The translations under genes and the position numbers were made by a program. This document shows positions 10,800-23,270 of a stretch of 64,000 nt of DNA, one piece after another (positions within the stretch are counted from its first letter, which is position 1; every line of letters begins with the position of its first letter). The stretch comes from Obelidium mucronatum (lineage: Eukaryota > Chytridiomycota > Chytridiomycetes > Chytridiales > Chytriomycetaceae): NCBI GenBank assembly GCA_025765595.1, contig JAIVFH010000101.1, forward strand, positions 1 to 64,000, written 5' to 3'. Below the pieces are notes generated by a model, which saw nothing but the letters and a program-made list of their open reading frames with translations, was not told the origin of the DNA and did no database searches.

Positions 10800-13700
10800 C
10801 TATTTGGGCGTTGACGTCCGGCTTTTAAGGTCTTCCAATTGTCGCTATTGAAACGGTTAAAATTCAACAGCAAATGTTTTTGCACACAAACCTCCAACTG
10901 CTCCTTCATCTGTTTCGCAGTTTCTAATTGAGAGTCGATTTGCTGTTCAACAACGCTAATCCTGCCAGTGGCAGGCGACGGAGTCTTTTCAAGGTTTGTC
11001 AATGACGAACTCTTGCCAGCAACTACTGGTGTGCCACTTCTCCTTTTCTCGCCAGCCTCCTATGACGCGTTTATAATTTATACTGATATCCACACTGTCA
11101 TGTCAAACTTACGGTAAGAGCCTGTATTCTCAATCGGCAGTCCTCCAATTCCTGCTCCAAACCATGGACCAAGTTCTGTAGCCTCTCAACAGTACTTCTA
11201 GACTCTTGTAGCTGTTCATTGGCCGTTGCCAGTTCTCTGGTAACTGCCGACAGACTTGACGCTTGGTGGTTCAATAAATTATCACGTTCTGACTTTTCAA
11301 GTACCATCTTCTTTGTTCTCTCGGATGCCAATAAGCTTTCCAGCCGCTCGTATTTTAATTTCTAAATGCGTGTAATTGTTTGGTTAGTGTATGCCTTTTT
11401 TTTTACGAATTGGAAAGGAGTATACCTCATTCCTTAGTTCATTCATACAATGATCCTGTTCAGCAAGTGCCTTCTCGAGTGCTTTAGAAAGACGTTCGGC
11501 GTCCATTTTGGCAGATGACAATTCCATTTGAACATTATCCCGGGTCCGATCAAAGTTTTGTGCAAGATCCCGAACAGCCCCAACTTCCCGAAGTAGCCTT
11601 TGTTTTTCAGTCTACAACGAAAATACATCAGAGAAATAAAGATCTAAAAGAATGTAAATACCTCTAAATGCCGACAATTCCTTTCGGCGGTAGCAAGAGC
11701 TTTCGTCAAACCTGATTTGAACAACTAAATCATTTGCTTCCAAATAAAAATAAATAAAGCGAGAAACAAACTGCTGGATTGTTTTTCATAGGCGCCTAAA
11801 TCAATCTTCAGTTTGGCAACCATTGACTGCGAATCTTCCAATTCCCTTTGGACTTGAGCCACACGTTTATCACGCATAATGACTTCCATTCTACCAAATA
11901 AACGATTTTAATGTGCGAGGCAGAAAAAGAAACCCCACCCCCTCTGGTCCATGTCTTTACCTGAGGCTCCCAACTTCCTCTGAACTTGAGCGTAACTGCA
12001 TATCCAGTCGATCGCGTTCCGAAACAACTTTCATGTATGAGTTCATGGCATGGTCCTTGTCGACATCCTTGTCACGGACAAGACCATCCAAGTACTGTAT
12101 TTGGTTCTCGCATTCTGTCAAGTCGGAGCGTAGAGCGTCTCGCTCCCGAGCTACCTTTTTTTTGTGTTTCCATTCCGTTAGACACCGGGATCAGTGATGA
12201 TAAGTTCTTTTTTGGTACCCCAATCATTTCAGCATTCAATAATTGACTCTCCTTCGTCATTGCAGCCAAGTCAGCACTCAAATTGCGCAAGTCTTCGTTG
12301 GCCCGCTAGTGAGCAGCAAATTAGCTTGCGCCACATAGTCAAATTTATACAAAGAGCAACTTACATTCTGTTCATTAAAGAACCGATCACGATCTGCTGT
12401 CACTAGTCGGATATGATTCTGCAGACCTGAAACTTCTCTATCTTGAGCGTCTAATTGATTGGTCATTTGTTCGAGTTGCTCATATGCTTGAGATAAATCG
12501 GACTGGGCTTTCGAGTGGGCTGATTGACTAGCTACCAATGATGCTAGACGAATGAATTGTTTTGTTTGTTTGTGTCAATATACTGCATAGAGGCATGAAT
12601 AGTTTGGAAATACCTTTGAGCTCACTAATTTTCTCTGCTTGATCATCAATTTCGTTTCTGAAGTGATCGCGATCTTGATCGACTTTGGAAATTAATTCTC
12701 GATGCATGTTGATCTTCTCGGCTTGGTCTCTGCACTGGTGCTGTGATGCAGCCAGTTGAGATTGCAACGCGTCAAGTTTCCCTTGAACTTCTTGGAGTTT
12801 CGATCGTGTATCTTTAAGTTGAATGTTCTAAATTTTTGAGTGGTTAAGAAACGAGATTACAGAAATTAAAAAAAAAAATAGGTTGATGTCTTAACTGAAT
12901 CCTGCAAATTCATTTCCATCATCCCAACTCCCGTCCTCAGTTCCTCCATCTTTCTATCCTTGTCTTGACTCTCCTGATCCTTGAAATTCATTTTTTCATT
13001 CATCAATTCCAACTTTTCTTCCAGCGCAGAAACAATCACCGCGCGATTTTCAAGATCGGTCTTAAAAGAGTCTCGTTCGCTTTCAATCTGACGGATCGTT
13101 TCTCCTGCGTGGGCTGCAGATTCCCGTTGCCTGAATATCATGGCTTTGAGGTCTCCTTGGAGCTTTATGACTTCATCTTCTAGTTCTTTTTCTCGGGCCT
13201 CCAGATGCTGAATGCGAAGCTTGGCTGTCTCGAGGTTGGCTTTTTGCAAAGTGATATCCGTGTCAGTTGTTGTTTTGGCTGGCTTCGCCACTGGAGTCTG
13301 ACCTTGTGACTTTTGCTTTGGAGTCACAGAGCCAGGTCGAGGAATTTTAGAAGCGGTGCTCTCTCCTGCAGCATCTGCACGAAGGCGCATTCTTTGCAGT
13401 TCCGACTGAGCCTTAGAGTAGTGAACTATCAGCGGAAAATCTGCCGGCATAAAAGAAGAAAAGCATTTATACCTGGTGGTATAAAGACGCCATATTATCG
13501 CGATCCGACGTAAGTTGCTCAATGGTTTCGTTTGTGTCTGTCAGTTGAGCTTCGAATTTCGATAAGACAGCTATGATATCGTCGCGTTCCCTTCAAGCCA
13601 TTTAAACTTTAATTGGCGAAATAAATATACTTCAAGATTGGTGAACCTTAGTACCAGCCGGAGCTCTTTGTTAATCACGCTTTTTTCTTCTTTTATCTGC

Positions 13701-15729
13701 CGCGATTATGTCAGCAAGGTCTTGAAAATTAATCTCTTACATGCTCCAGCTCGTTGCTCAACTGCTCTGCTTTTTCATTATTTTGAATGGCAATTTCAAG
13801 CTGATTTCATGAATAAGTGAGCATTATGTTTGTTTAAATATTCCAACCTGTCTTCTGAGGCTTTGCACATCACGAGACAATCCCACTCTGATGTTCTCTT
13901 TATCCTTCAAGTTTGCTTGCAATTCTTTCACTTTGGCCTCCAAGCTTCGTTGTTCCTAATGATTTTTGTGGAAAAGTTGGCTGTGGCCGTCATTGCATTA
14001 TAACTACTGACCGATATTGAGAGTCTTGCCGGAGATTCTGATCTCCTTTCGTTCAACTCTTCTTCCAAAAATGAAATTCGCGCAGTCTTTTCATTTACAA
14101 TGGATTCAAGTTCGGAAATTTGCCGAGAAAGTCTATCAATCTTTTTATCAAAGAAAGGAGCTTAATAGGGCAAACAAAAAAATAACAAAATTGTACTCAC
14201 TTCATTAACAAGATCCAAACTCAGTTCCCGATTTGAATGAGCGTCTCGATCTGCGCCTTTCCCTGATGAACCAACACGACCACCACCTCCAGCAGAAGCA
14301 ACAATTCCATCTCGCATCACCTCCAAATCTGCCACCATCTTTTCTAGCCGCCGCGTAGCTGCCAACATGGCTGCATTTTTGTCTCGCTCTGCTTCTAACT
14401 CGGTCTTCAGGAATGCACGCTCATCTTTGAATCCTTGTGCGAATGCCGCCTTTTCTTCAACGACACCCGCGCGTTCCTGCTCAAGCATATCAATGTGTGC
14501 TTGCAAGTGCTCGATTTGAGATTCGAGTTGTTCAATTCTTGCTCTTGCGATTGGCAGTTGATGGATGGATTCGGCTGGATCCAGGGGAGCACCTTCATCG
14601 CGCATATATCCTAGTGGTTTTCCGTGCACTGTCATGCAGTTGAAATCAGCAAGTGGATTGCAGAGTACAAATACGTGTGACGGAAATAAAAATCACCTTG
14701 AACATTTGAAAACTGTTGGGCGCGACTAAGTTCAAGCTGCGCTCCCAGACGCATGATTTCCTGTTCCCGCGTTTTCACTTGATCTCGGCAAGTTTGAATC
14801 TTTAAAGAAATGAAAACGATTATCAGAAGGAAGTACCAAAGAGGATTTTCTTGGAATTACTTCATTTTCAAGATCCGTATTTTGGTTGGAAAGATCAACG
14901 GTAATTTTTTCCAGTTGATCTACTCTTCCTTGAGCAATTTTTAAAGCGTCAATAATGACTGGCTCCGGTGGAACGAATGCTGGCGATGGGTTTGCGAACG
15001 GTTCTGGAATTTCAAGTCAGATGGACGTTAATAAAAGTTTTGACCAAACACACGGACCCAATCCTGTCTCGATATCAATCTTTTGCAGCCTTTCAAACAA
15101 AGTCGCAGCTTGAGCTTTTTTTGACGCGTTTGAATTCTTGGTTGGGTGTTTGCCCTCGTCAAACAATCCCATCAGTTTGAAGTTCTGCTCCGCCTTGTCG
15201 CGATCCTCCTGGTTTCTCCTTTGTTCTGCACTCAATTTTTGAGAATATTGAACAGCCATAAACTTAAGTTCCGCAGCTTCGGTCGCGGCTTTTCTCTGGA
15301 TTTGGGTGTTGTGTTTTAAATCCACTACCCAGGACGTCATTAAACGCGCTTACAGCAGCATTCGCAGTCCGCCTGTCTCTTGCGTCTCTAGTCGTCGCTG
15401 AGCCTGACGAGGTCCATGTGAACTTGGTTGTTTTCCGCTGTCAGCCTCGCCAACTCAGCCCGCAGCGGAGCCACCTGCCAATCCAGACCAGTTATTCACT
15501 TTCATTCATTGCTTGAGTGGGCTGAGGCCACAGATACCTGCTCTGCCAGGCCCTCCTTTTCCCTCCTAGCCCTCTCAGCCTCCGCTTTGAACTTCCTGGC
15601 CGAATCTGTTGTTTGCACCAAATCAGCCAACAGCCGCCGAATCAGCGCTGCTGAAGACATGTCGAACGGCTCGCGATAGTCGAGCTGCGCAAGGCGGTGC
15701 CGCAGAAAGTCTTCTTCGGCTGAGAGCAT
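10800..15729 (-). CDS. CEP135: CEP135/Bld10-like centriole and basal-body coiled-coil protein
   Basis: A gene of roughly 15 or more short exons on the minus strand, from ATG 15729 to TAG 10800. The first exon encodes FLRHRLAQLDYREPF...LIRRLLADLVQTTDSARKFK. This matches the CEP135/Bld10/TSGA10 N-terminus (R-x-x-LD-x-LGY-R-x-x-L...LL-DLV-T-TES-R-K), the segment that binds microtubules and the cartwheel protein SAS-6. The later exons also fit the family order: HNTQIQRKAATEAAELKFM, then REQEIMRLGAQLEL, an Asp-rich hinge with a Gly run (GGGGR), and long coiled coils to RQLEDLKSRTSTPK. Most exon joins are clean GT..AG. Between 15360 and 15420 I could not find a consistent splice or frame, so one exon edge or an indel is unresolved there. 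In flagellated fungi the protein builds the centriole cartwheel and pinhead. It implies a zoospore stage. Confidence 0.8.
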
Positions 15730-15843
15730 TTTTCTGCTTTTATTGTTTATCGGACAAGATTCAAATCATGTCGCAATATCTCAGTAAATAGAACGGTTAC
15801 TTGCTTTATTTATTAAGTGTCAAAAACGAAGAAAAGAAAACGC

Positions 15844-18837
15844 TTAGAAGACCAAGTTGAAGGTTTCAGTCGAGATAACATCATAGTCGGCTGCAACACC
15901 TTCGCGTCCATGGCCTCTCAAAGCCTTGAACACAATCTTGTAGGCTCCAGGTGGAAGCCTGGTTAAGTACAGTCCATCAGCAGTGATGACGCGACCAGCC
16001 CAAACATCCCAAGTGGTCTTTCCAATAACCTTGCGCTGAATGACACCTCCCTCATAAGCGGAGAGTCCCTTGGCGCCAGAGCTGTCAGTACCTGGAATCA
16101 AATAGATAGGGTCGTTTCCAGTCAAATTACGAGCCTTGTGGGCCGTGAGGTCGGTGCCTTGGTAAACGGCTGTGATACTTCCGTCCCTAGAAGTGACTGC
16201 GGCAATAGCAAGAACTGGTACTCCAAGAGTTCCGTTGATAACAGAGTTAGCACGGATTGGGGTGTTGAACCAGTCGCTGTAAACTCCTGTGGCTGCAGTG
16301 GAAACGTTACGCTTAACAGTGGCTGATAACCAGCTGACAAGGTACGGCGACTTGCGAGACCAGATGCCACGCTTCTTGTACGAACCAACTACTCCGGCAT
16401 ATGGAATAGTAATCACTTCATCATCGTAGTCGTTGACAATACTGACATATCCTCCATAGACAGTGTGCAACGTTGGGTCAACTTTTGGGGGAGTGACCTT
16501 GAAAGTAACAGTCACCGATTTTCCGGCTGGAACGCGAACCATCTTGTAGTCCCATGCTTCGCTTCCCCACCCGTCTTGTCCATCAAACTTGAGAGTGGCT
16601 GGAGTCTTGTCAGTAAAGGTGGTCAAAGCCTTGTTCATGGTGAAGTCATCGCCTGGAAGTAAGTAGTTGACAGAGGCAGTTTCCTTGTTGTTCAGGTGGT
16701 AAGTCATAGCAAACTTGTTGCTGTTCTTGATGGTGATGGTGGCGGTTTTGAGGTGGTTGTCGGTGTCGTTGAGAGAGATGGAAGAAGGGAGGACAAGGGT
16801 CTTGGAAGCGGCAGCTCCGTACGCGTTAACAAGACCGGCTCCTTGGTAAGATGGGGAGTGAGTCATGTTGGTACCGTAGATTGGCTTCAAGGAAGCAGTA
16901 TTCTGGAGGTATCCCTTGAATTCGGCAAATGGAATCTTTCCACGCGCTTGGTAGACAAGAGCGGCAACACCGGCAACGTATGGAGACAGAGTCAGACATA
17001 ACTCCATAAATTTCACTCAAGCTTTGTCCCTTGGAGGCATATGGGGAGATGGTGGACCAAACTTCGCCACCAACACCACCCAAATCCGGCTTGATGTAGA
17101 GCTCGTTGTCGAGACCTGGAGAAGAAAAGTCCGAGAGCGTTGCAGCGGTTGGAATTGGGCTCAGCATTTTCTTCAAGGAGACAACAACCTTAGGAACCTT
17201 GCCAGCCTTGATGTCTGCGATAATAGCCAAACCAGCATCATGGGGGATAATCATTCCCGGAACATCCTTAGTACCAGCAATGTTGACATTGGCGAGACCG
17301 TTGTTGTAGAGAATACAGGCAGAAGCTCCGGCTCTGAAAGCGTAACCGCAACGAGCAGCTGATCCTCCCTTTGAAGTATCACCCCAACGAATCAACAATG
17401 CCTTTCCTTTGGCGTTAACAGTAGGAACAGCAGCAGTTCCATCATCAAGGATATCCTTGTCGTCAGCGTCGATATCTATCCCCAGAATTAGTGTAAATAT
17501 TTCTCAAGCAAAGCAAATACTCAACTATTGACCAGAATGTCCAAGACTTGATTTTCCGTGAACTTTCCGTTGTTGCTCGCCGTTCCGTAGGTAAATTTAA
17601 CATCGTTAACAGTCATGTATGGAAGTGGGGCAGCAACGTTATCTGGATTTTAAAAGAAAAACGTCAATGACTACCTCACATATCAGTTTCGTGAATAATA
17701 TACCAAATGAGGCGACAGAAACACTTCCGAGAGAGATACCAGATCCACCGACTTGATTTGGTCCATTCGCTCCGCTGTTTCCAGCTGAGCCAAAGACAAA
17801 GTGACCAGCTTTTCCAACGACATCAGCCGCAATGTTGTCAATTTCGGTTGCGTAGTTTGGTCCACCACCAATGGATAAGTTGATCACGTGGGCTCCATCT
17901 TCAGCAGCGCGGTAGATGGCGGCAGCCATGATATCGGTTTGAGTCGAGCCCTTGCATCCACTGACCATTGTCCAAAAAGTGAGTGAAACATACAAAAATG
18001 CTAGTTAGCAGTTACTACTTACAACACACGGTAAGCAAAGATATTGGCTTCTGGTGCAACTCCAGTGAAGGGAATACTTGGAATGAATCCATCAACAGTG
18101 ATGTTTCGGGCATCAGCAGCAATAATTCCCGCGACGTGAGTACCGTGTGAGACATCACTACAATTGTCCATTGGGTCCGCATCTGGAACTGGGACGTAAA
18201 GACTCTTGTCGCCGTAAGCGTCTCCAACAAGATCGTAACCCTTGGAAACCTTGAAAACCGGGTCCGAATCCGCCTCCGAGGGCAGGGTGGAGGTAGTAGA
18301 CACCAGAGTCGATGACGGCAACGTTGATTCCCTTTCCAGTGACCTTCAGGTACTTTCTGGCATCATTGACACCCGTAATGGAGTGGATCAATTCTGGAGA
18401 TGAAGCAACTTCACCCGGAGCAATCTTGACTGGGTCAGCTCTTGGGACTTCGCGAATGGTGGAGTATTCGGTCGCACCAACAATGGTGCCAACCTGCGAT
18501 TTGACATCTGGTACCGCGCAACAAATTAAACCAACTCGAATACGAGGCTATTGGAAAAAGATTTATGATGACACATACTGCATCCGCCGTGGATCGAGAA
18601 AGACACAAAGTTGGCAAGCTTGGTGTTGACAACGGTACGTGTGGAGTAGGTGACTCCCAAACCATCAAAGTGCTTCTTGATGGCAGCAGGTCCGTCGGTG
18701 CCCAAGGGGAAGTTGACCACGTAAGAGCATTCAAGAGTGTTTGGTGCGTCATCTGGTGACCCGCGTCGAACTGGCTGGGCTGCAGCGCAAGCGGCAAGGA
18801 CCAGGGATGTGAAGATTGTGGTGAGCTTCATTTTCAT
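15844..18837 (-). CDS. Secreted subtilisin-like protease (vpr type), catalytic Ser motif lost
   Basis: The multi-exon gene begins with a signal peptide (MKMKLTTIFTSLVLAACAAA) and an I9-type propeptide. The S8 catalytic domain follows, with Asp in NVAVIDSGV and His in SHGTHVAG. A protease-associated insert (RWGDTSKGGSAARCGYAFRAGA) and a beta-rich Fn3-like C-terminal region of about 330 residues complete the plan of fungal minor extracellular protease vpr. Two anomalies stand out. Near 18255 a run of T reads one base too long, so the frame moves by +1. Near 16990-17000 the expected GTSMSSP box is absent: the sequence goes from YGVMS to SPYVAG with a net loss of about 8 nt, removing the catalytic serine and the frame. 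If real, the product would be inactive. If intact in the organism, it degrades host or detrital protein outside the cell. Confidence 0.75.
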
Positions 18838-20020
18838 AGAGTTCCTAAGAAGAGGAAGAGGAAAGGAAATCGAATGGCCTCTTAAACCTTTCAAGTGGCG
18901 ATGGTCACATGGTCCAAATCAAATTTTTCATAAGTGGCAACATGGAATTTTTTTGGTTCATGTGTTCAAGCACGACTCTGAGCACGACCCTTGTGATCTC
19001 AGCCGTCTCAACAGCCCGCCATCTTGGCCTTTAAGCCATTTATGATTTTGACCATCCTACCACCATCTCAAAGCGCACAACAGAGCCGCAGACTAAGAGT
19101 TGACAATTCGGCTCTCAAGCCCATTTAATTTTCTTGTATTCGCAATAGAGCCACCCGGAGGTTATCGGACCCTATCAAACACAGCACCATAAACTGTTGA
19201 ATTGAAATGATGGCGCGCTCTGTCTGAAGTGCTCTTGGCCAAATGGTTCGACAAAGAAGCGTTAGTCGACCGAAATACTGAAATTGAATTCCTTCAAGCC
19301 CAAGCAGCAAAGCGCCACCCGTCTTTTTTCATTTCCAACAACTGACAGTATTCATTTTCTTTGTCAGCTCCGCTACGCTGCAATATGGAGAGTAATTTGA
19401 GACAATGGAACCATCTGCTTTAAGCTCAGCCTCATGAACGCCGAGAGATCATTATGAATGCAACTCCAGAGTCAAAACTTCAGAGAAACGGCTCATGTAT
19501 TGCGCATATGACTCAGATCTCACCTTTGTTGTCACTGTGGACTTGCCGTTGTCAGACGAAATAATCAAAAACAGGCGTTGAGACCTTTGTGAATAAGGCT
19601 TTCATTGACAATAAGAAGCGACTCGCCTCATGGTGGCGCGCTATTTCTTTATTATTCTTAGATTACGAATATCCGTATAAACCATGGGATTCTTTTGAGC
19701 GTATTTATTCAACAAGTGTAACCAGTTGCCATGAAATCGACAAAGTTGCAATTTTCCTGCAATTTTCATTTCGATTTTCCCTCTTTTTCAGAGAGTATAA
19801 GAGTAGTGATCTTTTCTCTATCTGCTCTTAACCAGTCTCCAGAACTCATACGCCCTTTTGGCTTTGTGTCCTGAATGGCTAATCGCCTATCTTTAGTATT
19901 GACAGATCCGGACACGCACCTTAAGAGTATACAGAGAAATTTGGTTACTTTGCTTGTTCAGATATCCTAACTTGGGACTAAATTTTTATTGGTTCTAATC
20001 AGAAAAAAAAATTGCATCCT
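18838..20020. other. Non-coding stretch between subtilisin and channel genes
   Basis: About 1.2 kb without a gene I can support. Only short unrelated open frames occur, and none continues across splice signals. It must contain the subtilisin promoter near 18838-18950, where a GGTTTAAGAG (minus strand) is the nearest AT-rich element, and the 3' end of the channel gene. No repeat or RNA gene is evident by eye. Confidence 0.4.
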
Positions 20021-23000
20021 CAAGCACGCCTAGATCGCAACTTCACAGACTCGTTGGTTTGAGTAGTTTTAACAAGTTTGAATCGGTTGAATTCATGTAA
20101 TGGCGACGAAGGATCCGTCGTTGCTATCACACGTTTGATGAGTAGCTGGTTGTTTCTTCGTTCGACCTCCATCATGAGTTCCTTATTGTAGAGAAGAAAA
20201 AAAAAACCTAGTCATTACAAAGTCCCAACAAATCGACACCCATCTGAAGTACTTACATAGTAACAGACGCTATGGTGAATATGCCTCTTCAATCTCCCAT
20301 CTTCAAAGTGATCTTGCAACCTCCCCGCAGGTCTTGGAACACCGATTCTAGTAATGGGCGCCTGCAATAAACTTGGATCGCCGCCATTCTTTTTCAATGA
20401 ATTCACATCCTTGTAATATTGAGACAAGATACGTTCGTCGTATTGCATAATCAAGTGCGCGCGAGAGAGCAACCACCGGTTTTTCGAATTGGAAGTGATT
20501 TTTGAAAATGAGGCGTTAATCATGGCAATGAAAACGTTGATGAGAAGAATGTTGGCCACGAAAATGAAAACCTACAAAAAAAAAGATTATGTCATGTAAG
20601 CAAAAACAGATTCGGGCGTCCAAAAATCCTTCAAATATAAGGCTATATATAAACACTTACCAAAAAGATTGAAATGGCAAGCAGCCGAATCGGAGCGCTC
20701 CTGAAATCTCCATACGAACTACTCGAAGAAATCAAAAAGTTTCGAAGCGCCCACCAGATCCCACCCGGCAACGTAGACCACTCAGAACCACCTCTCGTTG
20801 CCGGTATGGTCGAGTTTTTCATGCTTCCAAACAGAATTTCATGTTGTTGGTCTCCAAACGGACCCATTTGCAACCACAGGGCTTCACCGAATGCCAGAAG
20901 GAATAAAATTGCCAAGTTGACGAATTTGGGGACGTCTTCCTTCACGATTCTGAAAAGAACTACAATCAAGGGACCGAGTTTCTCGAAACCACGGGTGTAG
21001 AAAAACACTTGGAACCATCTGCGAAAATAATGGATGAGCAATAAGTACAAAAGTAACAAACAGGGAGCAAAAAAAGCAGACATACCCGACGATTGCATAA
21101 CAACCCCAAACGATATTCTCAGGTCTCCAAGCGCCAGCAAATCTGCAAATGGCGCCGACGTAAAACAACAAGACTCTGAAAACATGCGTTATGTTCTCGG
21201 CAGCCCCGAAACCAGTGACAAAGTTCTTTTTGACAACGGAAAACTGAATAGCGTCATACCAAACTGTCGCAACATTAATAACAACCAAGAGAATTTCCAC
21301 AATCGCGCGAACAGAGTCGATTGTAGAGTTTGAGGAGAGGTTTGGGAGGCGAGATGGCGGCGAGACGGATGGCTTGTAGTATTCTGGTCCACTTGGGAGC
21401 AGGGCAATCATTACGGAAAAGAGGATCATGTGAATAATGTGAAGAAGAAAGTCCCGCCAAAAGTAGGCTCTGGCGTAGAGGATCCATTTAGAGTCTAATA
21501 GTTTACGGAAGATGGGGAGGTTGATGATTGGGATATGCTGGTGAAACAAAAATGAGCAAGAGTTTCGTAAAATGCCTTTTATGAACTGAAAATACTCACA
21601 TTCAATCGAACTGCCAGAGTCAAAGCACCGACTCGATGGTTCATGGACTCAGGATCCACATATGTGTCGATTTCACAGACACTGTATCTAGCCATTTCAA
21701 TAGGCCCGAATTGCCACATGATATCTCTCTTGAAGTCCAAGTATGCTTGCACCATTTCCACATTTCCTCTTCTCACGGCGACCAACAATGGTGTATCGCC
21801 ATGCTGATCATTTTTGGCCAAATCATCGGCTTTGCATCGGCACTCATCGATTTCTTCTTGAGTCGAATGAATCCGATTTGCATGAATATCGTCTGGGTTT
21901 CTGGGTTTCCTCTTGATTGTGTATCGACTCTTTTTGCTGCACAAGAACGCAAAGATGGAATCGTCTTTGATAGTCAACGCAGTCTTGATAACACCATCCT
22001 CGTTGCATTTAGTGGTTTCTTTTGCAGGACCATCCGCACCCAACCGGCTCATCATCCCGTCTTCATACAACCCCCAGTAACACAAAACATGCAACACATT
22101 GTTTCCGTAACTGTCTTTCTGGCTTGGATCCACGCCAACTTCGTTTACAAGGTATTTCACGAGTTTCTTGTTTCCCATACACGCAGCAAAGGCAAGAACA
22201 GTTTCGCCAAGATATAAATCGTTTTGGGAAAAGAATGTTCCTTGGGCGCGTGGAAGTGTTACATCGGCACCACCGCGTTCTACGAGAGCTTTCATCCAGT
22301 AGACTGCACTGGTTTCTTTTGGTGGTGTGGGGTTATCTGAAACAAAAACAGTTGAATATATAAAGGCTGCAAAAAAAAAAATAACCCAGCAACTATTACC
22401 TCTACTTTCCGGTGGATCGTTGAAGATGACAGCGCAAATATGCGCTACGTGTTCTCCGTGGTATGTTGGTCCTTCGTATTGCATATTGACTAAAAAACTG
22501 TTCAGTATTAAGGTATAAAACGGAGAAGAAAAAACTCAACTAATTTGATGCAATCGAGGAAATCGTGTCAAAATCTTGGGGTCTCTGCTGAAGTAGGCAG
22601 TATGTCGTCAGAGTACTCGTCTAGCCCCAACATGTACTTCATCAGCGGAATATTTTTGAATAAAAAGGCAGCGCAAAGAATCGATTCGCCATTAGCTCCC
22701 CGTTCCAGCTAGCATATCGTATTTATGAGAGTCAAAGAATGGTTTCTTGTGCTGATGGTAAAATTGCATAAAATCCTCTGGAGACACAGGCTTGTCTTGG
22801 ACCAGAATAGACCAAATAGAATCTGTCTGATTCTTCATATGCTTCTCTAGTATTATCTTGTTAGAATTTGATATTGGACGAGGTTGTTGCATGCGACCAC
22901 TACCTTAATACATCTCCAGAGAGCTTCAGGGACTCTTCAGTAGTGAACGTCGACTCCCCCGTATCAGCCCCTCCAGATCCAATCAATCTAATTGCTTTTT

Positions 23001-23226
23001 TAAACCAGTTGACAGCCTTCTGGGTTGAGGTGATGGATTCGCCATGCTCGGAGATTGTGGGCCGACACAAGTTTGCATGTGTGGCATAGTCAGTGCCGTG
23101 CCTGTACAGGTAGCGACCAGAGAGTGCCGAGGCAGAGCCTTCCGGAGCAGGGAGACGTTCGTCCGAGAAGGACTGGAGATGAGGGCGATGCCAGCATATC
23201 ACTTTGATTTGCGAATTAATCTCCAA
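20021..23226 (-). CDS. Ankyrin-repeat TRPV-like cation channel
   Basis: A multi-exon minus-strand gene. The N-terminal part carries ankyrin-like units (GETVLAFAACMGNKKLVKYL, YGNNVLHVLCYWG, HGDTPLLVAVRRGNVEMVQ). A pre-S1 linker and six membrane segments follow, e.g. DFLLHIIHMILFSVMIALL and FVNLAILFLLAFGEALWL. The pore region is LPGGIWWALRNFLI and the last helix is FVANILLINVFIAMINASFSK. The tail is Arg/Lys-rich and ends at TGA 20021. This order is that of TRPV-type channels, which conduct Ca2+/Na+. Introns include GTGAGT, GTATGT and GTAAGT donors. The 5' end is uncertain: near 22700 a G run is one base too long, and near 22600 one base appears missing, both compared with the protein that the flanking frames imply. 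The first Met may lie in an unread exon close to the divergent gene at 23271. Confidence 0.7.
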
Positions 23227-23270
23227 ATCGATTTACTGATTTCTTGTAGAAAAGAACATCAAAGGAAGCC

